From Alentia gelatinosa (taxonomy: Eukaryota; Annelida; Polychaeta; Phyllodocida; Polynoidae): a stretch of DNA of 64,000 nucleotides. The stretch's first letter is position 1; the number at the start of each line of letters is the position of its first letter. A program made the position numbers and the translations under genes. The notes below the pieces were generated by a model. It was not told where the DNA came from. It saw nothing but the letters and a program-made list of their open reading frames with translations, and ran no database searches. The stretch covers positions 28,927,469-28,991,468 of the forward strand of contig OX465584.1 in the NCBI GenBank assembly GCA_950022655.1, read 5' to 3'. This document shows, piece by piece, positions 11,229-21,572 of the stretch.

Positions 11229-13150
11229 CTATATATAGACCTGTAGAGCCATGTTGTCCATGCCTGCCTCACAGTTGCTGGAATCACTTTGGACAAAGAG
11301 GGAGTCCACTGCGATTGCTCTGTATGCAGACCGGAACTCACACGCGTCTGGATTAGTTCTGTGGCCACCTTTCCCCCAAATGCATGAGAACAGGTTCTCA
11401 AGGCAGTCCTGATTGAGATGCCGGGTATGGAGAAATTTTGCCTGAAAAATTGGTATATTTTTTAAAAGCAAGCATAAAGATGTTCTTAGTTTCCATTACT
11501 TCATAACATGTAACAATAAATGGATGTATATCAGAGATTTTTTCACCAGTTGCAATATCAAGTTAACAGTTATGTTTCATATAAAGTTGACAGTTATGTT
11601 TCATTACTGCTATTGGGTGCTTTCCCATTGTAATTTGCATAAAACATTTGACTGTAGCAATCAACATTTGACTGTAACAATCAGATAGGACCAATCAAGT
11701 TATCACAATATAACATCACAATAAAATAATATGAAAAAATGAAAGAGAACATGAACAAATGAATATGAGAAAAATACAAAGTCTACAACGTGACAATGCA
11801 GAACCATTTTCAATACATTCCAGCAATGGTTAACCTTATGAGCTCTTTGCACCCATTCCCAAAATCCCTCGAGTGCTGCAACAGCAACTTGCCAACCTCT
11901 CAAGCATGGGACAACTTTTCCATTTGGCAATGAGATGGTGTTGAGGACACGTTTTGCCTTCTCAAGGAAGCCATGGTGATCTGAGTTAGACTTCATAGGA
12001 CGTCGGAGACTATGTCCATCACAAAACGAGATGGAGTTAAAGGTGTTGAACAAGCTGTCCATGAACTCACAGACATCTGATGTGTGGATGGCATCTGGGG
12101 GCAGTGGAGGGCTTCTTGCATGAACCATACATTTGATGGCTACATAAGCAGAATGACTTAGCACTTGTGCAGCCAGTTTCACTCTCATCTCTTTGAAGGG
12201 AGGAATGTTGATGTGTGGAGGCGTAAATTTGGGGCACTACTGGAAGCGTGGGCTGCAGTCTTCCTGTACCATCGTTGCCAGATAGGACCACTTTACCAAG
12301 TGCCCCTTGACATGAAGATTGCTATGGCGCAGATTGTTTCGTGTATTCTTGAGAAGATGTGGTGGGTCATAAATAACAAAGATTTTGCTTCCCCTATGAT
12401 GGAAGTAGGGGCGTTCCTTAGATACGCCAAGCTTTGTCATCACACTCATATTGTTTGACCCCTGGTCACATACGACCACCTTCACTTCAATGCCAGTGGA
12501 TGCGACCCTTGTTAGGCAATCCTGAATTAAAATCAATAACTTGTCTTTCGGTACCGGGCCAGAGCTCAGGAAATACCCCAATGCTTCCACTTCCCAAAAA
12601 CACTACGGAGCATGAAAACAGCTGCAACGTACTGTGAGCGACCATTTCCAAGGTCTTCCAAACCTTCAATCCTGTCACATCCAGAGGAATATGAGAGGGA
12701 CGATTTTAGGGCCATTTCGTCATACACCAGCACAGCAACACGTTGTCGTTCTGTGAGTCCCTTGGCTTTGTGTGTTAGTCCAGCAAACACAGACTCACTG
12801 AAGCCGGTGTTTATGTCTAGCTTTGACATTAACAGATGCAGAGTACTCACAGAAGGCAACCGAAACAGCTTCTGTAGGAGTCTGTAGCAGGCTGGTGATT
12901 GATGGAATATTGACATGGCCATAGTCTTTTCTTTGTCTGTCCACCGTACTGCTTTGCGGTGCATTCCGTGGACTCTAATCTGTGTAGCTACAAATTGAAA
13001 AGTATCCCTTGGCAATTTGCCTTCAGACTCTCAAGGAAATTTGCTTTTTTCTTTGTTTTTTTCACCATCAACTTGTATTTTCTCTTTAGCTGTTTTACTC
13101 TAACCCTAAGGGAGGTAGTTTGCTTTTTTACTGCATCAGCAGTCTCTTTC
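11229..13150 (-). pseudogene. P-element/THAP9-type transposase, disrupted
   Basis: This was a DNA transposase of the P-element family, which excises and inserts its own element by an RNase H-like reaction. In minus-strand order: a basic coiled coil (13150-13020, LRVRVKQLKRKYKL), then 13015-12566 with YDEMALKSSLSY (first catalytic Asp region) and CDRIEGLEDLGN, then 12590-12237 with VVVCDQGSNN and YDPPHLLKNTRNNL, then 12236-11703 with FMDSLFNTFNS and LRRPMKSNSDHHGF. Finally a C-terminal exon has HTRHLNQDCLENLFSCI and GKGGHRTNPDACEFRSAYRA (about 11443-11229) behind an acceptor TTTTTCAG. Breaks: frameshifts near 13018 and near 12590, and an in-frame TAG at 12237-12239. A Cys-containing frame at 13411-13175 upstream (ECSVFGCSRYEIKD) may be the former N terminus, but I cannot match it firmly to a THAP domain. 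No terminal inverted repeats were identified. Confidence 0.85.
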
Positions 13151-14305
13151 TTAGGTGCCCGGCAGTAGCTATGATCAGTACTGCATATTTTTACAGCATC
13201 TGCAACAGGTATTCATAACATTGTCCATGTTAGCACCTTTATTACATATCAGTACAAATTTGAAAGAGGGAACTTCCATATAAGATGCACCCGACTTTGG
13301 AAAAGTCCTATCTTTTATTTCATATCGCGAGCAGCCAAATACAGAACACTCCTTGCCAAAAGGCTGTTTCCGCTGAGGCTCTGTCAACTTTGCCATCTTT
13401 GTTTTAAGCAAACCTCATGGGTAAGCTGAAACAGAATATTAGGAATTACATTATATTACACTGGTATTATAAGATTAATTGGAAGTTGAGGAACAATAGT
13501 AGATATTTGTAAAAACCTAAACGACAATTATTTTTCTAGGTCAATGGTTCCATAATACTTTGGTCAGACTGACAGTTTCAGTTTGCAAATACAAGTACCC
13601 GAAATTCATTTTTGAATTTTGATCACTTTGGACAGTACCACGGGCTATGGGCGGCTACACTGCATCGCCACTCATTGTCTGCGTCATCACATGCTTACCT
13701 GAGCCGTTTATGCACTCGCAGGTATGATTGTAGGAAGTTGGAGACCACCACACAAAACTCAGGACGTTAGGGCCCAGCTGAGACCGGTGGTGAGAAATGC
13801 TCAGTCACGCCTTGACTGCACTGCCACGTTCATACCTGCAGCACTGGGAGGGAGAAATATTATAAATTGATGTTAGGTTCCACCTATTTTTTGCAGAGGT
13901 GGTTAATGTTCATTACCACATTAGTTTGTTAGCGCTAAAAACGGCACAATTGGGGGAAAATTGACACGATTTTCATAAATTTGGCTAAGTCAATGGAATA
14001 TATTTGACATATTGTAATCTGGAAAAATGGAAAACTGACATCTCTGTATTTTTATTCACGATAGGCCAGATTTGATTATTTGCTGTTGTTTGTTTCAGAA
14101 TTTGCCAACATATGTTATGCTGTTCACAGCAAGCATGAAAACGGCCAGACGTTTCCACTGGGTTTAGTTCATTCAGGTATCTAAACTGGCCAATATTATT
14201 TTATTAACCATACTCCTTTGAGTCTTGGCTTTTATTTGATACCATGTATGTGAAAATCTGTGCATTATTCAAGGATGTACAGGTAATTTTCGTCAGCAAA
14301 ATATG

Positions 14306-14752
14306 TGGGAGCCACTCCTGGGACCAGTCAAAGTACCACCCTGAGTCAAAGTACCACCCAAGTGAGAAATCAAAGTACCACCTTAGCTTACCAGGGCACG
14401 ACGGTTGGCCGATTTCACACCTCACGGCGGTGGTGCGGCCAGTGTTGTTAACACCTGTGACATTTTACTAAGTGTGAGTTTACTTGGTGTAACTGAAATG
14501 GCTATCATTTGTCTCAGTAGTATTTGTATACTCGCTGAGATCACAGCATCATTAATAGTTTCCAGGATAGTTATGCGCGAACGTTTTTAGGGCATGAATA
14601 TATATTACAACATGCTTTTAATAATCTGTAAGGCTTACAGCTGAGAACTGCACATATCAACGCAACTTTTCACCCATAGGGTGGTACTTTGACTTCAAAT
14701 TAGGTGGTACTTTGACACAGGGTGGTACTTTGACTGGTAACTGCCACTCCCA
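14306..14752. mobile_element. Foldback element with inverted arrays of TCAAAGTACCACC
   Basis: The element starts TGGGAGCCACTCCTGGGACC and ends with the approximate inverse (GGTAACTGCCACTCCCA). Just inside the left end TCAAAGTACCACC occurs three times (14328-14383); just inside the right end its inverse GGTGGTACTTTGA occurs three times (about 14680-14735). The middle carries no transposase. Clustered short subterminal repeats in opposite orientation are the usual layout of transposase-binding ends. Confidence 0.8.
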
Positions 14753-15033
14753 GTCCAAATGCCAGATCAAGACTGACTGACAGTGACACATTTAACCAGC
14801 ACCCACCCACTGTTCTGCCTTTCAGCACGAAAAATAATGGTAATGCATCAGATGAGATATACTTCACCTAGTTCAGGCTTTAGCACACCTTTTACCTCCC
14901 TATGTGTCGTATCTACAGCAAGTGTCGCAGCCAGCCTAAGATTATAGCTCTCTAGGACACTGACAGCTGAAACATGTCGTAAACGAATGTCGTGACTAAA
15001 AAACAGGGCCCAGATCGTAGAGCATCACAGTCG

Positions 15034-15175
15034 TGGGCCCTGTTTTTCAGTCACAATATTGTAGGTCTAAGATACCCTGAGATCGTCCAGCAAATCCACG
15101 ACATTTTGGGCTACAAAATATGGCCGGCGTCCTATAGACGGTGTCGTAGTATGCCACGGACGAATTGTCTTAGGT
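15034..15175 (-). mobile_element. Partial copy of the GGGCCCTGTTTTTCAGTCA MITE
   Basis: From GGGCCCTGTTTTTCAGTCAC onward this matches the reverse complement of the right half of the element at 9002-9271, including ATCCACGACATTTTGGGC. A second inverted terminus, GTGACTAAAAAACAGGGCCC, lies at 14992-15011, so two ends are juxtaposed. Confidence 0.6.
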
Positions 15176-15752
15176 TCTACCAAGGTCACTGTGTGTATAT
15201 AGAGGAAATCACTTTCACACAAGTAAGAGATATATACAAGCTATAACCCTACCAAATATGAAGACGCGCCATCGCGATAGATTTTTCATTAAATCACTGT
15301 GAAAACAGGAAGGTATCATGTTTGTGGGTTATTCTTATCTAAATAATCCGGGTGTTCAATCTATGACTGGAAATTTTGTCCATAATACAGGTATATTATA
15401 TTATGCCAACACATAGGCCCAAGATTTAACAATGTTTTATTTATAAAGATCGGCCAGTTATTCATGACTCAACAACAAATTATATTCTAGTTAACTATGT
15501 GCTTATGATTCTGAAGCCATGCTGCTGACCCAGGTCAGGTATCACGTCTCGTTTTCGAATCCGAGTGTGTGGTTGGTTTCCGGAGAGCAGTGGCTAGCGA
15601 CATGCAACTATCACAACCCGTTCTCACTGCTACCGCAGCGGCACGCTTATGTGCAAGAGGTGAATAGGGGAGGGCCCGTTCCGGTCTGTCGCACATGTTA
15701 GGAGGTCGCTCATGACACTTAATTAGATAATTACTTTCTTCTCATAAAAATT

Positions 15753-15802
15753 GGGAGCTGTTTCAAAACCATAGACTTCACTCAACTTTTGAAACAGCTC
15801 CC
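15753..15802. mobile_element. Minimal 50-bp MITE made of two GGGAGCTGTTTC termini
   Basis: GGGAGCTGTTTCAAAA and TTTTGAAACAGCTCCC flank only about 18 bp. This is the 667-901 family reduced to its termini, which suggests that the ends alone can be mobilised or that an internal deletion followed insertion. Confidence 0.75.
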
Positions 15803-16062
15803 ATGTCTGTAGATCGTATGGTTCAGGTATGCATGCAAAGTGTTAGGCTGGTACACTGTAAACAATTTCCTGTGAATTTCCTGTACACATTTACTGAGGT
15901 GGGAGTTCTTTTACTTCCCACACCACATAGACATGGTATGAGAAGGATTGGCCTTTGTTATAGCAGTAAATCTACCACTGCTGGGGGGTGAAGGAGAAAA
16001 GTGGCTGCAGTGGGACCCGAATCAACAAAGTCCCATGCTTTTTACCACTGAGCTAACTCCCC
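15800..16062 (-). mobile_element. Possible tRNA-derived SINE
   Basis: On the minus strand from 16062, GGGGAGTTAGCTCAGTGG resembles a tRNA 5' half with an A box. About 40 bases later GATTCGGGTCC resembles a B box with one or two departures from consensus. No clean cloverleaf with matching acceptor strands is seen, so this is better read as a SINE head than a tRNA gene. Confidence 0.35.
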
Positions 16063-16850
16063 ACCCACCCCGGTCGCTTTAGTTATGCTTGCATGCAAGC
16101 ATATCCGGTCGCAAGGAGGCGACGCAACCAAGAGGGTGAACAGATCGGTAATTTCTGTCCACCCCAGCAGACCGCGTAGCTGTAAACAGCTTGAGGGAGA
16201 GCTGTAAACATCTCGAGGGAGAACATTTCAAACCTTCTTTTTACATCCTAGGGCTAGCGATAAAACTAGGAGCAAATAGGATGTTCATCATAGATGAATG
16301 AGCATGCAATTATAAATGAATAACAATTAAAAGATTTGGGTTAGATTCAGTCTATGGATAGTTTTCTGTAACCCACTTGCACCCAGTCAACTTGCTATTT
16401 CTGCAACTGCCTATCTAGGATCCAAACAGATCAAGCACCAGTGGGTCTTGAGGTATTTTGGTCTTGAGTGATTGGTCATGGTCAGCTGGGCATGCCTCTA
16501 AAACCCTGAGACACTGGCTCCCTGCTCTGTTCTCACTATCACAGTGAACAGCATGCAGATAGTAAAGGGATAATTTTCTGGAAGCACAATGAAAGTTCAA
16601 GGTGACAACTCTATCCTCTAGATGATGTATTTAGTGCATGCAAGCACGCTCTAATAAACTTCCATAAAGACCGCTCTTCAGATTCTCTCATGTTGAATTC
16701 GTCCCACTGTCTTTGGTAGAATCATCTGTTTTAGAATTTTAATACATGTTTCTTTCGGTAGACTATATCTGATCAGTTTTAACTTATTATGTTTCTGTCT
16801 CAGGTCATAAACTAGCTTGAAAAAGATGCCCCGCCCGTTCACTTGAATTC

Positions 16851-16945
16851 GCAGCAAAAGTTACTATATGACGTCATTACTACCGCTCACTCTCCCAGCA
16901 GATCTTTCGTGGTGTTAACGGTTACTTTAATCTCTGCTACAACCC
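16851..16945 (+). repeat. Dispersed repeat containing TGACGTCAT
   Basis: The sequence with AAAAGTTACTATATGACGTC and CTCACTCTCCCAGCAGATCT recurs at 57788-57840, and its second half recurs at 34998-35055. The TGACGTCA core is the consensus CREB/ATF site, but recruitment of such a factor is only an inference. Confidence 0.55.
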
Positions 16946-17130
16946 CTCGCTATCACTCTCCATAACAACGTTCTGACGTCATCGCGGAGGCGCCACTAAG
17001 CGGACCACCCGTGAACTAACGATCAAGTTGAAAGTTCTGATGACCTTCGCTGAGTGCGGAGGTTGAAATAGGTTGATAACTTAAGTACATAAATGGCATT
17101 TTAATCGAATTTCGGCATATAGTAATAAAA

Positions 17131-17224
17131 AGACTCGTGAGTGTGTCTGAATTCCATCTGTTCCTCGATATTTTGAACAAAAATATCTCTGAACAGATTC
17201 CATTCAGACACACTAACCATGTCT
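17131..17224 (-). repeat. Palindrome with GGA/GGA and GA/GA interruptions
   Basis: On the minus strand the stems GTGTGTCTGAAT/ATTCAGACACAC, ATCTGTTC/GAACAGAT and GATATTTT/AAAATATC are separated by GGA facing GGA and then by GA facing GA (the latter next to one A.G mismatch). The apex is a 5-base loop. The flank CATATAGTAATAA resembles the flank of the palindrome at 20104. Confidence 0.65.
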
Positions 17225-17602
17225 TTCTATATTACTATTCACCAATGGGCGAACATCTATGAAATACTACCCGCTGCTAGGGGTATCGTATAAATAACGT
17301 TCAGGCCTGCCGTAGGGGGGGCCGTAGTGATTCCCATAGGCTCCACAATGTAAAAATGTACGTGCCCACCGTGCCAGACGTTTGGCTCACTACTGGAATC
17401 TATCGCGATAGCGCGAGAGCAGTGGCAGTGTCAAAAACAAATAAAATGGCAGTTCTCTTACCCTATTGCAGAGTTCAGAGACATGTTACAACGTCCACGT
17501 AACGGCTTGAAGTGCGTAAAGGTCAAATATCGAGGCAAATAACGTGTAGCTTTAACCTAATACCGTTTAAATAGCTGAAACATATGAAATCACTCCATAA
17601 CA

Positions 17603-17745
17603 ACAAGTCCGACCGCTTCCCATTAGGCCGCTCCGCGCTGTCGACGTCATAATTACGTTGGCTACCAGAGTTCCAGGTCGTCCTGTGTCATACATTTCAT
17701 AGTCGGCACCACGTCGACCGTTGCCGGGTTTTCCCGCTAGTAGTG
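17603..17745 (+). repeat. Left copy of a direct repeat flanking the LINE remnant
   Basis: About 130 bp including GTCGACGTCATAATTACGTT and GGCTACCAGAGTTCCAGGT recur at 19655-19790 with roughly 10% differences. The two copies lie just outside the LINE remnant on either side. Confidence 0.65.
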
Positions 17746-18053
17746 ACTGAGCCCGAACGTTTGGCGTTCAAATCAAACCGTTTAAGCAACTTAAATATAG
17801 GAGACTGATCGATATCAACATTAGCAAATGGCTGACTGGCGCTAGACATTTGGTGAGAGAGCTCCGTAAAACTACCTAGAATTTGACTAATCCTTCAGGG
17901 AATATCGCCTTGGAAGTTACATACCTAAGAGAATAAGGTCTGACGGTGAAAGTGTCATTATTTACTAAGGGCAATATCAAGGTAAGACGTTGTTATATCC
18001 TTTGTCAATAACTACTGCTGCTGACTACTGATTATCGCCCACCAAACGCAAGT

Positions 18054-18865
18054 ATGGAGTACCAATCTGCCCTCCACGCTGTTGCTGACCTAAAAAATAG
18101 ACCGAAATCTAAAACTCGGGCTGGTTCGACTGCAGACGACGATCCTAACCTTCAAAAAATTGCCACTACACTGGAATACTTAGTAACTACGGCCAAAAAA
18201 AACGAAGAGAAATTGGAAACATTAACTGAAGTAAAAGAATCAATCGAATCTACACAGGTTGATGTTGCTGAACTCCGCTTCGAAAATATCATACTACGCA
18301 GTGAACTAAAAGCAGTACAAACATGCCTTGATAAAATTGAAATTAACCTTAAAGCATCAAGTACACAAATTGCCTCCATTCACGAAAAAACGCTCGTGAA
18401 TGATCACAACAGCCGAAAAAGGAATCTGATCATTGAGGCAACTATCTAGGCTTACTAATAGATTATAACTTGACTTTTGCTAAACATAGATCAATTGTAA
18501 AGAAAAGGACTATTCGCCTAGGACCTAACCCATTACTTAATACAGAAGAACTACACCAAAAAGCAAAATTAAAATACCTAATTGATAGACGTAATTTACA
18601 TTTACTCCACTTCGCATATACATTGACTAAAGTACCTATATTAATTGATAACAGGAATATACCTACGCGAAATTATGATGGCCTATGACTCCTAGTCCCA
18701 GCTAGTAATTTCACCTGGTTTACGAATTCCTTCTATATGCGAGGTATCAAAATTTGGAACAACCTAAAATCAGAATTTACAAACATAGCATCTAAGAAAG
18801 AGTTTAAACAACAAACAAAAAGGAACTTTCCTGGCTGTCTCAATCTAGTAAACTATACCGTATGA
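18054..18865 (+). pseudogene. Internally deleted LINE: ORF1 head joined to ORF2 tail
   Basis: An open frame at 18054-18449 encodes a 131-residue acidic/basic coiled-coil protein. It ends in NDHNSRKRNLIIE, the junction before the RNA-binding domain in LINE ORF1 proteins. Right after it, 18470-18865 has the C-terminal tail of a LINE ORF2, with FYMRGIKIWNNLKSEF followed by FKQQTKRNF; a TGA at 18686 interrupts it. The RNA-binding part of ORF1, the endonuclease and nearly all the reverse transcriptase are missing. The 3' untranslated part probably runs to about 19640, ending GAATAAAAATTGC and an A-rich stretch. It is a non-autonomous or deletion derivative; the exact LINE clade is not determined. 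Confidence 0.7.
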
Positions 18866-19654
18866 CGCCTCTCCTACCTAGCCACTAACTCAGTTTGTGT
18901 TTGCAACTGAGTTTCCTAGTTTTTTAGTTGTTCTTGACTCTCTAACTTATTCTGCCCAGCATAGTTTGATAACTGACAAGTAACTGGCTCGATTGTGTCT
19001 GCAACGTCCAGACTTGACTGGTTGAATAACTATCAGATATTTTAGTAGCTACTACATTCGTGGTTTACATTTTTAAAGCAGACCTATGATGTAATTAATT
19101 ACTATAAACGATCTCTGAGTGCCGATTGGCTTGTGATACGGTTACTATTTACTTTTGATGTTCACTGTTGAAGTTCAACGTTATTATATATATTGGTATA
19201 CTACTTGTGTCATTGATAACGGAACAACTGTATGATTTTATACTGATGCTGGTACGAAAAAGGGCTCGGTAACATAACAACTGCCCAACACTAGTCATAT
19301 AAAATGTCATATTGGATACTGTTTATTCACAAGCCGATTGTCTATCAACAAAAAGGTCAAAGCCTTGTTAGTTAATCTGACAAGCCAACTGTTTATCAAT
19401 CTAGGGGTCTTAACCTAAATTTATTATTGTGCTATAACGCGTTCATTCATTTCAACTCATTTCATTTCATTAACGAATTCAACAAAACCCTGATATTGTT
19501 ATCTTGATTGTGACTATCTACTTGTATCGATCTACTTGGCTATCCCCATATGTAAGAGGGCCCGGGTGGAAGACCGGCAACTTATGCCGAACCTGGTATA
19601 TTAATGTTATAAACACATTTCCCTGAATAAAAATTGCTTTAAAAAACCAAAACA

Positions 19655-19790
19655 AGTCTGATCGCCTCCCATTCCGCCGCTCCGCGTTGTCGACGTCATA
19701 ATTACGTTGGCTACCAGAGTTCCAGGTGATCCTGTGTCATACATTTCATAGACCCCTCCACCTTGATCGTTGCCGAGTTTTCACCCTCCC
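19655..19790 (+). repeat. Right copy of the direct repeat flanking the LINE remnant
   Basis: This block matches 17603-17745 over GCCGCTCCGCG and GTCGACGTCATAATTACGTT and beyond. It starts immediately after the A-rich end of the LINE remnant. It could be a long target-site duplication or a second member of a repeat family. Confidence 0.6.
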
Positions 19791-20103
19791 ATCTCCCAGT
19801 GTGCAGTGAAGTCGCCGTATTGAAACGCCGATATCTTCGGTTTAAAGCAACCGATCTTCATCATATTTGGTACGATTATAAGTTATATATATGCAGTACT
19901 GGTATTAAAATTTCATTCCTTAACTTCCACGGGAAGTGAAGTTCCAGCATCATTTGTTGCTACACATTTCAGAGTTGCCGAGTTTTTCCGCTAGGGGGCC
20001 GTAGTGAATAGCAGTGGTTTAGTACGGGAATGGGTGGGTGAATCACAGCCCAGGAAAGTTATTAAAATGGCATTTTAAACAAGTAGGAGGTGTATAGTAA
20101 TAA

Positions 20104-20248
20104 GAAAACGTAGTGACTGAGCCCGTACGGGTGCCGTTCTCGGTCATTTGATGAAAAAATACGGCCCTCCCGCCTACGGCGTCGGGCCGTATTTTTTCAT
20201 CAAATGACCTCGAACGACCACCCGTACGGGCTCAGTCACTACGTTTTC
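20104..20248 (-). repeat. 145-bp near-perfect palindrome with GA interruptions and GTA loop
   Basis: The outer 30 bp of each arm, beginning GAAAACGTAGTGACTGAGCC, pair perfectly. Further in, GGTCATTTGATGAAAAAATA and five more bases pair perfectly with the other arm. On the minus strand these stems are separated by GA facing GA, and near the tip GA faces GGA before CGCC/GGCG closes a GTA loop. Confidence 0.85.
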
Positions 20249-20486
20249 AAATAATCCGGTGAATATATAGTGGAACATAGGCTAGGAATATACTACCGTC
20301 ATAAAAGTGCAAGGGAAATTGCACTTCTATGATGGTACACAGCCAAAGTGTGACTGCAATCACAAAGAGTGTTAAGTGCAATCACTCAAGGCTTGAAGTT
20401 CTATGGCAACTGGTTACAGACTTATGATGGTCAGCTGCAGGATGTGTGCACACTGGGAAGTAACCCACTGCGGGTCTTAATGTGCC

Positions 20487-20614
20487 GGGGTCATAACTTG
20501 ACGGGGTCGTAACTTGACGGGGTCGTAACTTGACGGGGTCGTAACTTGACGGGGTCGTAACTTGACGGGGTCGTAACTTGACGGGGTCGTAACGTGACAG
20601 GGTTGTAATGTGAT
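20487..20614 (+). repeat. Tandem array of 16-bp unit GGGGTCGTAACTTGAC
   Basis: Eight head-to-tail units occupy 128 bp; five are identical, while the first and the last two are variants. Isolated GTCGTAACGTGA words follow at about 20768 and 20935 in the same orientation. The core resembles the TCAAAGTACCACC inverse of the foldback at 14306 (GTGGTACTTTGAC versus GTCGTAACTTGAC, 11 of 13 the same). Confidence 0.9.
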
Positions 20615-21463
20615 GAAAAGAATATGTTGGGGCTGATGACATTTATTCTAATGAAGATAGAGACTTCATTCATCTGCCATTTTGTACCTATATATCTGCC
20701 CTTTGATACCTTAATAGAACTATTACTAATATCATAGGTAACTGAAACTATTAATAGTTTAGTGGGTGTCGTAACGTGACTGCCTAAACTACACCAAAAT
20801 AGCACAAATTGAGTTCAGTATGACGGAAGCCATATATGCCTATCATTTTATGGTGGGAAGAGTCACTAAAAACAGTGAAACTCTTTGAATTCTGCCGATT
20901 TTTTATCTTATTTTATGCACGATTTTATGCTGGTGTCGTAACGTGATGCCCTCACGTTTTTAGCGATATTTTGTATAAATATTGGAGTTAGGTGTAGTTG
21001 AAAGGCTCTGGACTAGTTGTGTGAAAACCATTGGAACTATTTTCAAAAAAGGATTTTTTGAGATATTCAAAATATGGTGCATATATTTGCTGCCATTTCG
21101 TGATTATCGACCTAATATAATGAACTTTATTCTGATTGTGTTTAATTGTTTAATGAATGTTTATAATCAAAGGCTTGAGCAAGTCTATGTGCAGAGTTGC
21201 ACAGGGTCAAATCTTTCAAGCTTTCTTCGCATTGCCCTTATTTCTGCAATTTTCGCATTCCGCTTTTTTCGCACACATTGGTAAACATTTTTTAAAGCAC
21301 TTGCATAAAACTATTGAAAGGAAACAAGTATTTGGTACGAAAAAAGCTTTCTCATCTTGCTTTTCGTCCCTTCGTAGGAGTGATAGATTGATATGAATTA
21401 AAGAAGCACCCATCCTACCTAAATAAGGTTATATGCAATAACAGTTATATTTTCTTTTTTTAC

Positions 21464-21465
21464 AG
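21464..21465 (+). other. Probable 3' splice site before the NXPE-like 5' UTR
   Basis: A pyrimidine-rich run, TTTCTTTTTTTACAG, ends here, 108 bp before the start codon at 21573. The last exon of the gene therefore probably begins at 21466 and carries the whole coding region, with one or more untranslated exons upstream. Confidence 0.5.
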
Positions 21466-21572
21466 ATCGTTTGATTCAACACCCTTCTAACCTTGCAAGA
21501 GACCTACAACAAACACCAAGAACCAAAGAAACCTAAAATAGGAGTGAAGATCTACAGTAATAGGCCCTCAAA

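Noticed and set aside
20487..20614. Regular short direct repeats, considered as a CRISPR array
   Set aside because: The 16-bp units abut with no spacers, and the genome is eukaryotic; it is a tandem array.
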